A stretch of DNA of 64,000 bases, from the NCBI GenBank assembly GCA_963702765.1, contig CAVPEB010000062.1, positions 19,625-83,624 on the forward strand, in the 5' to 3' direction. Numbering within the stretch: the stretch's first letter is position 1; each line of letters opens with the position of its first letter. The stretch comes from DATMNR01 sp963702765 (GTDB lineage Bacteria > Chloroflexota > Ktedonobacteria > Ktedonobacterales > Ktedonobacteraceae). The notes beneath the pieces are model-generated. The model made no database searches. It was given only the letters and a program-made list of their open reading frames with translations, and was not told the DNA's origin. The translations under genes were made by a program, and so were the position numbers. Positions 1-9,050 of this stretch are shown one piece after another.

Positions 1-3000
1 AAAGGAATATCTTTATAAAAGAGTTGCTCCTGCAATGCTTTGTTTGCTGTGCTAATGATCGCTATTTTGCCAGAGCGTACTATAGGAAGAAGATAGGCAA
101 GGCTGTTGTGGGTTGGAATCATGGACCTGCCAGCGAGATACAAGTGACTTGGAGACTCAACCTGAATACACCTTACTGGACGTGAAGGAACTTCACGGAC
201 TGCGACTACATAGCGGAATCGATTACGCTCTGGGCTGTAGTTGCGAATGCGCTCCTTGTGGGCAGTGATCTTTCGACCAAGTCGAAAGACCTGTTCGTCC
301 GTAGTGAACGCAAGCGTCCATTTGGGGCCGCAATCCTTCCCATTGTACTTAGAGCGCCCACAACGGAGCGATGGCCTGAAGCCAAGTGAACACGCAAGTT
401 CGTACACATCTTGTGCGAGCCGTGGGTTCGTCGTTGTGAACTCAACAGCACCATTGCGGTTAACCGTGCCATCTGTATCGAGGAGTCCAGCGAGAAGGGC
501 GCGGCGCTGTTGTTCGGATGCACGCAAATAGGTTGCGGGTATGTGCTTGTTACGCAGGAGTCCGAGCGTACGCAGACGGCCGATCATACCTGGCTGCCAT
601 CTACTTACAGCCTTACCATTCTCGTCATCGACAGCATAGTTGTATGGGTGGCTCTTCAATTTTCTGGCGGTATAACCGGCCTTCTCTATCTCGGTGATGA
701 GATCAAGATCGGCAGTCGTGATCTGGCTGCTATAGCTGTTGCCGTCACCGAGCCATGTGCCGAGGAAATATGGAGCGATAGGAAGGTTCGCATCTGATAA
801 TACGAGCGGGTTGGTGACCAAGATTGCGTGATTTGTACGTGAAGTTGAACCCACCTTAAGTGTAGCGGCCATCCTCTCAGTGGTGACCAGGGTATACGCT
901 CGACCATCCCTGCGCTGTTCGCTCAGGTCTCTCGCCAGGCGGTCCCGAACAGCAGTAAGGAGCATCCAGCGTGGGTAGCGTGCGGGTCGCTCCGTTGACT
1001 TGATTGGCACTATCTTTCCTGCAGCCTGATTCACGCTCCAGTAGTGACCTCCAATAAGCCTTGTTGCCTCGCCTACCGAGAGGGTATTGTCGTTTTGGGA
1101 AAGAGCGATTAGCTGTTCGAGCATGGCAAGCTGGTCCGAGGTGACGAAGTTCTTGGCCGCGTAGGTACTAGTCCTTAGTCGACTGGACCAACTCCGGTCG
1201 ACACTTGTGTGGGTCGCCCACTCATGCTCGGCATCTGCGACGATCGACGAGCCATCCGAAAACACAACCTCATAGCATGTGCGGTCGTGCATCACATCGA
1301 AAGCCGCTGTGACGCGAGTTGGGTGACCCTGCTCATCAAATACAAAATCGCCACTAACAAGATCACCCATCCGCTTCCACCCAGTTGGCGTTGGAATTGG
1401 CGTATCCACATCAAGAGCTTTACCTGTACCCGTTGCTGCCTCCACAATAGCATGTTGCTCACCAGTAAGTGCCCGGGCGACCAATGTCGCCATCTCTATT
1501 TGTGCTCGTCGTTCTTCATAACCTTGAAGACGTTCAGAGAGTATTCCTCCATGGCCGAGGTCAGTAGAAACAATTTGGTGTAGATGTGAGAAATCATTGC
1601 CAAGTGGCTTCTTTTTTCTTGACGCTTTGTTTGTAAGTGATGTTGCATCACTTCTAATTGAGGAAGTAAACTGTTCTGTAATAGCGCTATTAAGTGAGTC
1701 ACCATCTGGACGTAATATGAGTTTTTCATGAATTGGAGGGAGTTGGTTTTCATAAATATTTGTATTTTGAGTTAATTTCATAGATTGTGCGGTTAATTGT
1801 TTCTTAATATCCTCAAGTTTTTTCTTTACGATTATCATGTTCTCTGGTCTTTTTCGTTCTTCGAATTCCACCATTTCCATGATAAGTGTTTTGAATTCGG
1901 AAAAAATAGGTTGGTTATACTTTTGTATAGGTTCAAATTGGTAAGATCCTTGGAGAGGACGTTTTCCAGAGATCAAGTGGTAGAGTGTTGCACCAAGGCT
2001 AAAGATATCAGAGCGGGGAGTTGTCTGTGCCGCACCATACTGTTCTGGAGCTGAGTATCCCATAGAGATGAAAGCATTTGTATCTTGGATCTGACCTGGC
2101 TTGAAGAAACGAGCAATGCCGAAATCAATCAGGTAAAAATGCCCAGTTGATGTTCGCATAACATTAGATGGCTTGAGATCACGAAATATTATGATTGGTT
2201 TGTTATTATGTAGATAATCAAGAACAGTACACAATTGAATACCAATTTCTAAGACTTCTTCAATTGGAAGTCGTTCTTCTTTTGCTTTTCTTAGATACTG
2301 CTCTAAATTTTCTCCTTCAATATAACTCATTACTAAGTACCAACGGCCTAGATCATTAAAGTGATCATGAATGCTTGGGAGATTAGGATGGGTTAATTTA
2401 GCCAACATGGCCGCCTCTCTTTTGAAATCCTCGGCAGCTTTCGTGTTCTTATCACTTTGGATCATTTCTTTCAATGCCACAAGCCGCTCAAATTTAATAT
2501 CCTTGGCTTTGAAAACTTTCCCCATACCACCTTGGCCTAAAATGCTAATAATTTGATAACGCTGATTGAGTAGATGATATGGTTCAGTTGCTGATTCAAC
2601 AAACCCGCTCATTTGATTATGTTCATTCATTCTGATCATAGGTGGCATGTTTGAATGAATTGGTGTTTTCTTGTTAATGTCATCTTCAGTTCTCTTTCCA
2701 TCAGATGGTATGAACTTAGAGGTTCGGTCAGATGACTTCTTATTCGAAATACTTCGATCTTGTTTGTCTTGATTCTCTATATCTTTGTTAATATTATCAT
2801 TGTCATTTTGTGTTGTGGATGACAATGACATAATTCGCCGGGTTTCTGGTTTTAATGGGAACCCCATCAAGGCGCGTAAATAAGCATCGGAGAATTTTAG
2901 CATATGCTCAAAGCGATCTGTAGGTTCAGGTGAAAGCGCCTTGAGGATTACTGCTTCGACATTTGGAGAAATTTTGCTATTGTAGTGCCGTGGGGAGGGA

Positions 3001-3686
3001 ATCGGCTCGTGTTCTTGTTGGTGCAGCAACTCATCATGACTGGAAGCCGAGTACGGCCGTTGACCACATAACCATTCATAGACGATTACGGCTAATGAAT
3101 ACTGATCACTTGCTGGAGTTAAAATACCCTGTAAATGTTCAGGAGCCTTATAAAGGAGCCCTCGTGTGGTAAATTGATTAAATGGTTGAAGAAATTCCTG
3201 TGGCATTGGAGAGAAATCCGTGATACGCAATTCTTCACCAAAAAGTATATTGCCGGGGTGGAGATTGCCATGCAACACCTGCGAAACATGTGCATATTGT
3301 AAAGTATCTGCGACGGTCGAGAGGAATGGCTTTATCTGGTCAGGCGCAAATAAATTTCCACTTGTATATTGTTCAGTATTTGCTATATCCTGAATGTACT
3401 CAATTACGTGGTATCCAAGGTCTTGAAGTTTACCAGGTTCTGAGATGAAGCCGAAATTATGTGTTTCGGTTATGTTATTGCGTCTGAGTTTTTTGAGTTG
3501 TTTAGCATATGTTAGAAAGGACTCCCTGGCTGCTTTGGTGAAAAGAGGAATATTATAGATTTTTATGATGACGTATCGTTTTTTATGCTGTTCATCTTTT
3601 CCCAGGTAGGTATAACTGATGGGGTTTTCATTGAGCAGTCGGATGATAGTATAATGGTCGATACGCTGAGGTTCTGCGTCTCCCAT
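1..3686 (-). CDS. Pseudokinase-Ser/Thr kinase-DinG helicase fusion, split by an intein (3' end outside window)
   Basis: The frame stays open from ATG 3686 to the left edge, at least 1228 codons, behind a GGAGGGGG ribosome site. Residues about 9-270 form a kinase fold without a glycine loop; the catalytic loop reads HGNLHPGN (139-146) and DFG is DFS (157-159), so it is probably a pseudokinase. Residues about 377-615 are a second kinase with GQGGMG, VALK (Lys406), FRDLKPSN (501) and DFG (521), so it looks active. After a polar linker, residues from about 715 match the start of DinG/YoaA superfamily 2 helicases: a Walker A of GTGK at 753-756, interrupted by an intein, then SLAYLLP and ISTANKALQEQ, close to the E. 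coli DinG STANVALQDQ segment. The remaining helicase motifs, including any Fe-S cysteines, lie outside the window. Role unknown. Kinase control of a DNA helicase, for repair or defence, is inference. Confidence 0.9.
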   Translation of the reverse strand, partial: MGDAEPQRIDHYTIIRLLNENPISYTYLGKDEQHKKRYVIIKIYNIPLFTKAARESFLTYAKQLKKLRRNNITETHNFGFISEPGKLQDLGYHVIEYIQDIANTEQYTSGNLFAPDQIKPFLSTVADTLQYAHVSQVLHGNLHPGNILFGEELRITDFSPMPQEFLQPFNQFTTRGLLYKAPEHLQGILTPASDQYSLAVIVYEWLCGQRPYSASSHDELLHQQEHEPIPSPRHYNSKISPNVEAVILKALSPEPTDRFEHMLKFSDAYLRALMGFPLKPETRRIMSLSSTTQNDNDNINKDIENQDKQDRSISNKKSSDRTSKFIPSDGKRTEDDINKKTPIHSNMPPMIRMNEHNQMSGFVESATEPYHLLNQRYQIISILGQGGMGKVFKAKDIKFERLVALKEMIQSDKNTKAAEDFKREAAMLAKLTHPNLPSIHDHFNDLGRWYLVMSYIEGENLEQYLRKAKEERLPIEEVLEIGIQLCTVLDYLHNNKPIIIFRDLKPSNVMRTSTGHFYLIDFGIARFFKPGQIQDTNAFISMGYSAPEQYGAAQTTPRSDIFSLGATLYHLISGKRPLQGSYQFEPIQKYNQPIFSEFKTLIMEMVEFEERKRPENMIIVKKKLEDIKKQLTAQSMKLTQNTNIYENQLPPIHEKLILRPDGDSLNSAITEQFTSSIRSDATSLTNKASRKKKPLGNDFSHLHQIVSTDLGHGGILSERLQGYEERRAQIEMATLVARALTGEQHAIVEAATGTGKALDVDTPIPTPTGWKRMGDLVSGDFVFDEQGHPTRVTAAFDVMHDRTCYEVVFSDGSSIVADAEHEWATHTSVDRSWSSRLRTSTYAAKNFVTSDQLAMLEQLIALSQNDNTLSVGEATRLIGGHYWSVNQAAGKIVPIKSTERPARYPRWMLLTAVRDRLARDLSEQRRDGRAYTLVTTERMAATLKVGSTSRTNHAILVTNPLVLSDANLPIAPYFLGTWLGDGNSYSSQITTADLDLITEIEKAGYTARKLKSHPYNYAVDDENGKAVSRWQPGMIGRLRTLGLLRNKHIPATYLRASEQQRRALLAGLLDTDGTVNRNGAVEFTTTNPRLAQDVYELACSLGFRPSLRCGRSKYNGKDCGPKWTLAFTTDEQVFRLGRKITAHKERIRNYSPERNRFRYVVAVREVPSRPVRCIQVESPSHLYLAGRSMIPTHNSLAYLLPIVRSGKIAIISTANKALQEQLFYKDIP
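105..1418 (-). mobile_element. Class 3 intein with LAGLIDADG homing endonuclease, in the DinG P-loop
   Basis: This is a 438-residue in-frame insertion between Lys and Ser of the Walker A motif (GTGK/SLAYLLP). Block A reads ALDVDTPIPTPTG and begins with Ala, so the usual Cys/Ser nucleophile is absent. The class 3 triad is complete: Trp67 in block B (ADAEHEW), Cys417 in block F (VRCIQV) and Thr436 in block G (PTHN), with terminal His-Asn and a Ser +1 extein residue. Two dodecapeptide endonuclease motifs are present, FLGTWLGDG at intein residues 218-226 and LLAGLLDTDG at 308-317, so homing activity is plausible. Without splicing the helicase would have no P-loop. GC is clearly higher than in the host gene: 32/60 in 241-300 against 17/60 in 2161-2220. 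Confidence 0.93.
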
Positions 3687-3890
3687 ATGGGTATTCTCTC
3701 CCCCTCCATGTGAACAGATGTTTCTATGTTTCAAAAGTATAGCATACGTATGGATACTGGAACAACAGCAGATTTAGTACTACAAGAAATTTGTTCATCA
3801 GAGTATAATGTGCCAGATTAAACTTTAGCGGCAGGTTACCTTTGGTAGAATAGCCGAATAGAAAATTTGGAAAGAGATACATTGCTGAGC
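3687..3890. other. Divergent intergenic region between kinase-helicase gene and Nudix gene
   Basis: About 200 bp separate two divergent genes. A TAGAAT -10-like hexamer lies at 3846-3851 and a TATAAT at 3804-3809, but neither has a convincing -35 at 17 bp. No NrtR-type palindrome was recognised. Confidence 0.4.
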
Positions 3891-4631
3891 ATGGAAGAGA
3901 TGGAATTACGGAACGTGACTATAAACGATACGCCAGATAGTTCGCAAACGGCTGAAGCAAAGGCACATCATTATGATGCTTCCAAATTTGACCGACCATC
4001 GGTGACGGTAGATGTTGTGATGATGAGCTTAAGACAAAGAGACCTGCAAGTTCTGCTTGTCAAGCGTCGTTCCTGGCCATATGAGGGTATGTGGGCTATT
4101 CCTGGGGGCTTTGTGAACATGGATGAGTCATTAGAGAAGGCAGCAAAGCGCGAATTACAGGAAGAAACTGGAGTGCTGGACGTCTATCTGGAGCAGTTGT
4201 ACACCTTTGGGGATCCAGGGCGTGACCCGAGAACTCGCGTGATTACAGTGGTTTATTTTGCGTTGCTCGACTCAGAACGCTTGCAGGTAAGGGCTGCAGA
4301 TGATGCTGTCGATGTGGGGTGGTTTTCAGTTTATGAGCTTCCCCCACTCGCTTTTGATCACGCGAAAATATTGGAATATGCATTGAATCGCTTGCGTGGC
4401 AAATTGGATTATACGACAATTGCTTTTAGCCTCTTGCCTGAGCAGTTTACATTGCATGAATTGCAGCGTGTTTATGAAATAATATTACATAGAAAATTAG
4501 ACAAACGGAACTTTCGTAAAAAGATTTTGTCGACAGGCATTCTGGAAGATACAGGTGCAAAGAAAATGGAAGGTACCCATCGTCCTGCCCGACTCTATCG
4601 TTTTAATCCTGCCGCTGAACGCAAACTATAG
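3891..4631 (+). CDS. NrtR-like Nudix protein with C-terminal winged helix
   Basis: The N-terminal Nudix domain has an intact box: GGFVNMDE followed by REL and EETG, fitting GX5EX7REUXEEXGU. The C-terminal 80 residues (from about YTTIAFSLLP through DKRNFRKKI to a final RLYRF) resemble the winged-helix half of NrtR, the Nudix-related repressor of NAD genes. NrtR binds ADP-ribose-type ligands and often has lost hydrolase activity; here the box is intact, so an enzyme acting on ADP-ribose or a similar nucleotide is equally possible. A nicotinamidase lies 39 bp downstream, which supports a role in NAD salvage. Start choice is uncertain: ATG 3891 is preferred, but the frame is open to TTG 3867 and neither has a strong ribosome site. 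Confidence 0.8.
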   Translation: MEEMELRNVTINDTPDSSQTAEAKAHHYDASKFDRPSVTVDVVMMSLRQRDLQVLLVKRRSWPYEGMWAIPGGFVNMDESLEKAAKRELQEETGVLDVYLEQLYTFGDPGRDPRTRVITVVYFALLDSERLQVRAADDAVDVGWFSVYELPPLAFDHAKILEYALNRLRGKLDYTTIAFSLLPEQFTLHELQRVYEIILHRKLDKRNFRKKILSTGILEDTGAKKMEGTHRPARLYRFNPAAERKL

Positions 4632-4670
4632 CAGAATGTTTTGATTATGGGTTACCTAAAGGCTGAAAAC

Positions 4671-5399
4671 ATGACTACTTCAACCATCCCACCTAATTTT
4701 ATAGAGCAGTCTAAGGAATTTCTCTCTGCACTTGTAACGTGGGAGTATGATTTGCCTTCGCTTGCATGGAGTGATTTGCAAACAGAAGCACAGCAGGGAC
4801 GGGTTGCATTGTTCAGCTTAGATATGACCCATGGCTTTTGCCATGAAGGGACTCTAGCCAGTTCGCGCGTGAAAGGTATAATTCCTGCGGTGGTTGCAGC
4901 ATTTGAGGGCGCACATGCTATTGGCGTACGCAACTTTGTGTTACCGCAGGATTGTCACACACCTGATGCTCTGGAGTTTGCTGCATATCCACCGCACTGC
5001 CAGGTTGGCACAAGCGAGGCAGAAACAGTTCCTGAACTGAGGGACCTACCGTTTGCTAATCTCTTTCAGGTTATGCCGAAGAACTCGCTCAGTTCCTTTT
5101 TTGGAACCGATCTGAGCGAGTGGTTGAATGCTCACCACGACCTGAGTACAGTGGTTGTTGTGGGCGATTGTACCGATCTTTGTGTATACCTGCTGGCCCT
5201 GGACCTGAAACTCTACGCTAATGCGCACGATTGGAAGATGCGTGTGATTGTGCCAGAAAATGCTGTCCAGACCTATGATATGTCAATTGAGACAGCAAAT
5301 ACAATAGGTGCATTACCCCATTATGGGGATTTTCTGCACCTGGTTTTCCTGTATCATATGCGACTGAATGGTATTGAAGTGGTTAAGGAAATGGTATAA
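4671..5399 (+). CDS. Nicotinamidase / isochorismatase-family hydrolase
   Basis: The isochorismatase fold is shown by SLDMTHGFC (catalytic Asp), a PQDCHTPDA segment followed by YPPHC and GTSEAE, and GDCTDLCVY carrying the nucleophilic Cys. The metal-site-like DCH and the PPHC..GT pattern are typical of nicotinamidases, which convert nicotinamide to nicotinate for NAD salvage. The gene follows the NrtR-like gene on the same strand, so the two probably form an operon. ATG 4671 was chosen because AAAGG lies 8 bp upstream; upstream in-frame TTG 4641 and ATG 4647 lack such a site. Other isochorismatase-family amidases cannot be excluded. Confidence 0.83.
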   Translation: MTTSTIPPNFIEQSKEFLSALVTWEYDLPSLAWSDLQTEAQQGRVALFSLDMTHGFCHEGTLASSRVKGIIPAVVAAFEGAHAIGVRNFVLPQDCHTPDALEFAAYPPHCQVGTSEAETVPELRDLPFANLFQVMPKNSLSSFFGTDLSEWLNAHHDLSTVVVVGDCTDLCVYLLALDLKLYANAHDWKMRVIVPENAVQTYDMSIETANTIGALPHYGDFLHLVFLYHMRLNGIEVVKEMV

Positions 5400-5417
5400 A
5401 TCGACCAGCGTTCGTAT

Positions 5418-6167
5418 TTAATCTTCTTCTTTGGGAACCTCTAATAGTTCAAGTAAGCCATGAAATGAATGTACGAGCAAACAATCAACGTCGCGCTCCT
5501 CTAAACGATTATGCCTGTCAAGTAAGACTGGGATAATTCCAACTGAGCGCGCTCCCAGTACGTCATGAATGTAGGAATCACCGATGTGGACAGTGTAGTC
5601 CGGAATACTGTTCGCGCGTTGCAATGCTAGATCATAGAGTGCTGGCGAAGGTTTTGCATGACGTGTTACTGCTGAAACCAATAAGCAATCGAAATAATGC
5701 GTGAGGTGTAGTCGCCGCAAAATTGGACCAAGAGCTATGCCCCAATCGGAAATCACTCCAAGTTTGTAATTATGTGCTTTCAACGTTCTTAACACGGGAA
5801 AAACGTCGGGATACACTTGCCAACTGGTGTGTTCGTCAAATTCCCTGGTTATCCTTCGCGCAAGTTCATAAAGAAGTGGCTCATTATGTTCCTCTATGAG
5901 AGGGCGAAGCATATCCATATAGTATTCAATCCAGAACTCATTAATAGTTTGTTCACTGGCCCAGGTATGACGTTTAAGGCGTGTTTGTCGGAAGAAATAC
6001 TCGTCCGCACCTTCCATACGTGAGTTGAATTCATCAATGTGGATGTGTAGACCGAGTTGCTTACAGATTTTTTGGCAGATCTCAGGTGAAGAAGGATTTG
6101 GGTGCAAGAGTGTAAAACCAGCGTCAAAAAATACTGTGCGAATTGCCTGGGGTTGTTGCAAGGGCAT
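5418..6167 (-). CDS. HAD-superfamily hydrolase
   Basis: Motif I is FFDAGFTLL near residue 14, with the nucleophilic Asp in a DxGxT form found in HDHD3/REG-2-like and other subfamily IA phosphatases. Motif II is VISDWG, the Lys-containing motif III is in RHAKPSPALYD, and motif IV is HIGDSYIHDV. A helical cap of about 80 residues separates motifs I and II. The length of 249 residues is usual for the family. The substrate cannot be read from the sequence. It converges on the nicotinamidase gene with only 18 bp between stops. Confidence 0.85.
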   Translation of the reverse strand: MPLQQPQAIRTVFFDAGFTLLHPNPSSPEICQKICKQLGLHIHIDEFNSRMEGADEYFFRQTRLKRHTWASEQTINEFWIEYYMDMLRPLIEEHNEPLLYELARRITREFDEHTSWQVYPDVFPVLRTLKAHNYKLGVISDWGIALGPILRRLHLTHYFDCLLVSAVTRHAKPSPALYDLALQRANSIPDYTVHIGDSYIHDVLGARSVGIIPVLLDRHNRLEERDVDCLLVHSFHGLLELLEVPKEED

Positions 6168-6468
6168 TATTAGAAATTCCTTTGTTGGTAGCCTAAAGAG
6201 GGCGTCTCTTGTAGATTCTTCTACACGTTCTTGTTAACTTTTACGCATATATATAATTTGTTATACCATAGATTGAAAATATTATTCAAATACCGCTCAG
6301 AATGAGCGGTATTGTATATACTGAACCATTTCTTGAGAGATCGTACAGCTTCTTACGTGCTAACGGGTTTAACAATCGAGCTTAGAACTACTGATGACTG
6401 CAATAATTGGTAAGATTAATGCTGGTCTTAGACAGATAGCACCTGACAAGAAATAATAAACCAGTTTT
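6168..6468. other. Intergenic region with one terminator hairpin
   Basis: About 300 bp between the HAD gene start and the aminotransferase stop, AT-rich. The only structure seen is the hairpin at 6290-6312, listed separately; no coding signal was noticed. Confidence 0.5.
6290..6312 (-). terminator. Terminator hairpin after the aminotransferase gene
   Basis: ATACCGCTCA and TGAGCGGTAT form a 10-bp stem with a very short loop. On the minus strand it is followed by a T/A-rich run, which suits termination of the aminotransferase transcript about 160 bp after its stop codon. Confidence 0.6.
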
Positions 6469-7689
6469 TTAACCTCTGGACTTGTAAACCCCATCCGAAG
6501 CTGCAAGAGCAGCGCCCACATTAGGCTGAAAGCCGCTACGTGGCAATACATGCTCCAGAGCTGCGAGAACTGTGTCTACGTTTTTACGGCTAGAATTGTA
6601 GCCCATCAAGCCGATGCGGATCAAGCGGCCTTTCAGTGATCCAAATCCCCCCCCAACTTCGATGCTGTATTCATCAAGCAATGCTTTTCGTATTGCTAAC
6701 TCATCGATGCCATGATGTAAGCTGACAGCTGTTAACACAGGAAGCTCATAACCTGGTTGAGTAAGGATTTCAAGGCCCAGACCTCTGATACCTGCTCTAA
6801 CAGCTTCACCGTTTAATTGATGACGCGCCCAGCGGGTCTCCAGTCCTTCTTCTAAAGTGAGACGCAATGCTTCGCGCATGCCATAAACAAGGTTACTGCA
6901 AGCTGTATGGTGGTAGGCATGATCGCCGTTCCAATAGCGATGCAGCTTTTGCAGGTTTAGATAATAACTCTGTACGCGTCTTTTGCGATTTTGGATTACC
7001 TGTACTGCTCTATTATTCAGTGTTACTGGTGCTAATCCGGGCAAAGCTCCAAGGCTTTTCTGGCTACCAGCATAGCAAGCATCAATGTGCATTTCGTCGA
7101 CATTCAAAGGAATACCGGCCAGTCCACAAACAGCATCTACAACGAAAAGTGCGCCATGCGCGTGAGTAATTCGCTCTAACTCTTCAAGTGGTTGCCAGAG
7201 ACCTGTAGATGTTTCGGCAATGGCAGTGGCGAATATCTTGGTTTCGGGATGGTCTCTAAAAGCTTGTTCAAGTACTTCTGGATCAAGAGGGTGACCGAGC
7301 TGCGTTTCAAGATTAACGACTTTGGCTCCACAACGATCCGAGATTTCAACAATCTGGCCGCTGAAAAATCCAAGACTGCCAGCAATGAGCGTGTCGCCTT
7401 CTTCAAGAAGATTGCACAAAACGGCTTCTGCCCCAGAGAAGCCAGAACCGGATACACAGAGAGTCATCTCATTTTTGGTTTGAAAGACCCAGCGTAGCAA
7501 TTCAGCGGTTTCTTCGAGAATTCCGAAAAATTCAGGATCGATGTGTCCAAGCTGAGGCGCTGAAGCTATACGTAGAATGCGCGGATCGACATTGCTTGGA
7601 CCAGGTCCAAGCAATAACCGGTAGGTAGGATTTAGTTCTGAAAGAGTCGTCTCATATGTTTGACTTGTGCCCATCACTAATTGTGCCAT
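6469..7689 (-). CDS. Class V aminotransferase (alanine-glyoxylate / serine-pyruvate type)
   Basis: This 406-residue PLP enzyme opens with the family signature LLGPGPSNV and contains VVDAVCGLAG, whose Asp contacts the PLP nitrogen, and AGSQKSLGALPGL, whose Lys forms the Schiff base. The C-terminal part has GGGFGSLKGRLIRIG, typical of this family. It would transfer an amino group between alanine or serine and glyoxylate or pyruvate; the exact pair cannot be told. Start ATG 7689 has GGAGG about 8 bp upstream. prfA lies upstream on the same strand, 114 bp away, but a shared transcript is not evident. Confidence 0.88.
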   Translation of the reverse strand: MAQLVMGTSQTYETTLSELNPTYRLLLGPGPSNVDPRILRIASAPQLGHIDPEFFGILEETAELLRWVFQTKNEMTLCVSGSGFSGAEAVLCNLLEEGDTLIAGSLGFFSGQIVEISDRCGAKVVNLETQLGHPLDPEVLEQAFRDHPETKIFATAIAETSTGLWQPLEELERITHAHGALFVVDAVCGLAGIPLNVDEMHIDACYAGSQKSLGALPGLAPVTLNNRAVQVIQNRKRRVQSYYLNLQKLHRYWNGDHAYHHTACSNLVYGMREALRLTLEEGLETRWARHQLNGEAVRAGIRGLGLEILTQPGYELPVLTAVSLHHGIDELAIRKALLDEYSIEVGGGFGSLKGRLIRIGLMGYNSSRKNVDTVLAALEHVLPRSGFQPNVGAALAASDGVYKSRG

Positions 7690-7803
7690 GTAGTTACCTC
7701 CCTTTTGTTAGGACACACGTGTATGCGTCCCTATTTGTCACTCCTGACCACAGTCAAAAAACAGAAAAGAGTGTATAGGTAGGTTGCTCCAATTTGGGCA
7801 CTC

Positions 7804-8895
7804 TTATACCGCAACTTCTGCTTCAAACAAGTGTTGTAACTTGTCAGCTTGATCGACTGTGATCAAGTTGTCGATAAATTCGTCGAGCTCACCATTAAGC
7901 ACGCCGGGTAAATTGTGCCGTGTTAAACCGATGCGATGATCGGTTACTCGATCTTGTGGAAAATTATACGTTCGAATCTTTTCACTTCGGTCACCAGTTT
8001 GAACCTGTGATCGCCTCGATTTACTTAGTTCTTCCTGACGGCGGGCTTCTTCAAGGTCCCATAAGCGAGACTTGAGGACTGAGAGTGCCTTGAGCTTATT
8101 TTTTAGTTGTGATTTTTCATCCTGGCAGGTGACGACTAAACCTGTTGGCAAATGAGTAATGCGTACAGCAGAGTCTGTAGTATTCACACTTTGACCACCG
8201 TGTCCGGTAGAACGATAGACATCGACACGTATATCAGTATCTTTGATTTCGATATCAAAGTCTTCATCAACTTCTGGCAGTACGATAACTTTTGCGGTTG
8301 AAGTATGGATGCGTCCATTGGCTTCTGTGACTGGAACGCGCTGGACACGATGCGTACCACCTTCGTATTTCAAGCGGCTATAAGCCCTTTTGCCCTTTAC
8401 CTCAAATGTGATATCTTTGATACCATTCTGTGCAGTTTCGTTGATATCAAGAATTTCTATCTTCCAACGTTTGGAATCAGCGTAGCGACTATACATGCGA
8501 AAAAGCTCTCCGGCAAAAAGAGCTGCCTCATCACCACCAGCGCCAGCCTGAATTGTGACAATTGCATTTTTTTCATCCATGCTGTCTTTTGGCAGCAAGG
8601 AAATTTTTATTTCTTCGAGTAAATGTTCTTTGTGTGCTTTGAGTCGCTCCATCTCTTCGAAAGCAAGATCGCGCATCTCCGCTTCTTCACTCTCGTATAA
8701 TTCTCGAGCCTCAGCAATTTGACGATCGGTTTCAACTAGTTCGTTATATTTTTGGACAACTTCTTGCAGTTCAGCATGTTCTCGTCCATAGCGTTGTAAC
8801 AGCTGGATATCTTCGAGAACTTCTGGCTGTGCCATCAGGTTGTTCAATTCTTCATATCTTTGTGAAAGGCTGGCAAGTTTATCCATTAAATCCAT
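7804..8895 (-). CDS. prfA: Peptide chain release factor 1
   Basis: RF1 reads UAA and UAG stop codons and triggers peptide release on the ribosome. The 363-residue protein has the catalytic GGQ in STGHGGQSVNTTDSAVR and the stop-recognition tripeptide PVT in HRVQRVPVTEANGR; RF2 would have SPF. The length and full N-terminal helical domain are normal. ATG 8895 follows GGAGAA by about 9 bp. The gene shows that UAG termination is active here, relevant to the in-frame TAG seen in clpE. No prmC follows it in this window. Confidence 0.97.
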   Translation of the reverse strand: MDLMDKLASLSQRYEELNNLMAQPEVLEDIQLLQRYGREHAELQEVVQKYNELVETDRQIAEARELYESEEAEMRDLAFEEMERLKAHKEHLLEEIKISLLPKDSMDEKNAIVTIQAGAGGDEAALFAGELFRMYSRYADSKRWKIEILDINETAQNGIKDITFEVKGKRAYSRLKYEGGTHRVQRVPVTEANGRIHTSTAKVIVLPEVDEDFDIEIKDTDIRVDVYRSTGHGGQSVNTTDSAVRITHLPTGLVVTCQDEKSQLKNKLKALSVLKSRLWDLEEARRQEELSKSRRSQVQTGDRSEKIRTYNFPQDRVTDHRIGLTRHNLPGVLNGELDEFIDNLITVDQADKLQHLFEAEVAV

Positions 8896-9050
8896 GTGTG
8901 GGTTCTCCCAATATTACCTCATCCATCCGATGTAGCTCAAAAGCTCATATATGTAAGCGTATCATATTTTGTAGTTTGTCGGAACGGATGAAATAGAACA
9001 AATTTATAGGTGTTTATAGGTCATTTCAACAGGAAGCAAGGAGTAAAATC

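Noticed and set aside
241..797. Plus-strand frames of 96-128 residues at 241-797
   Set aside because: They are antisense to the continuous intein frame and have no ribosome site or family features.
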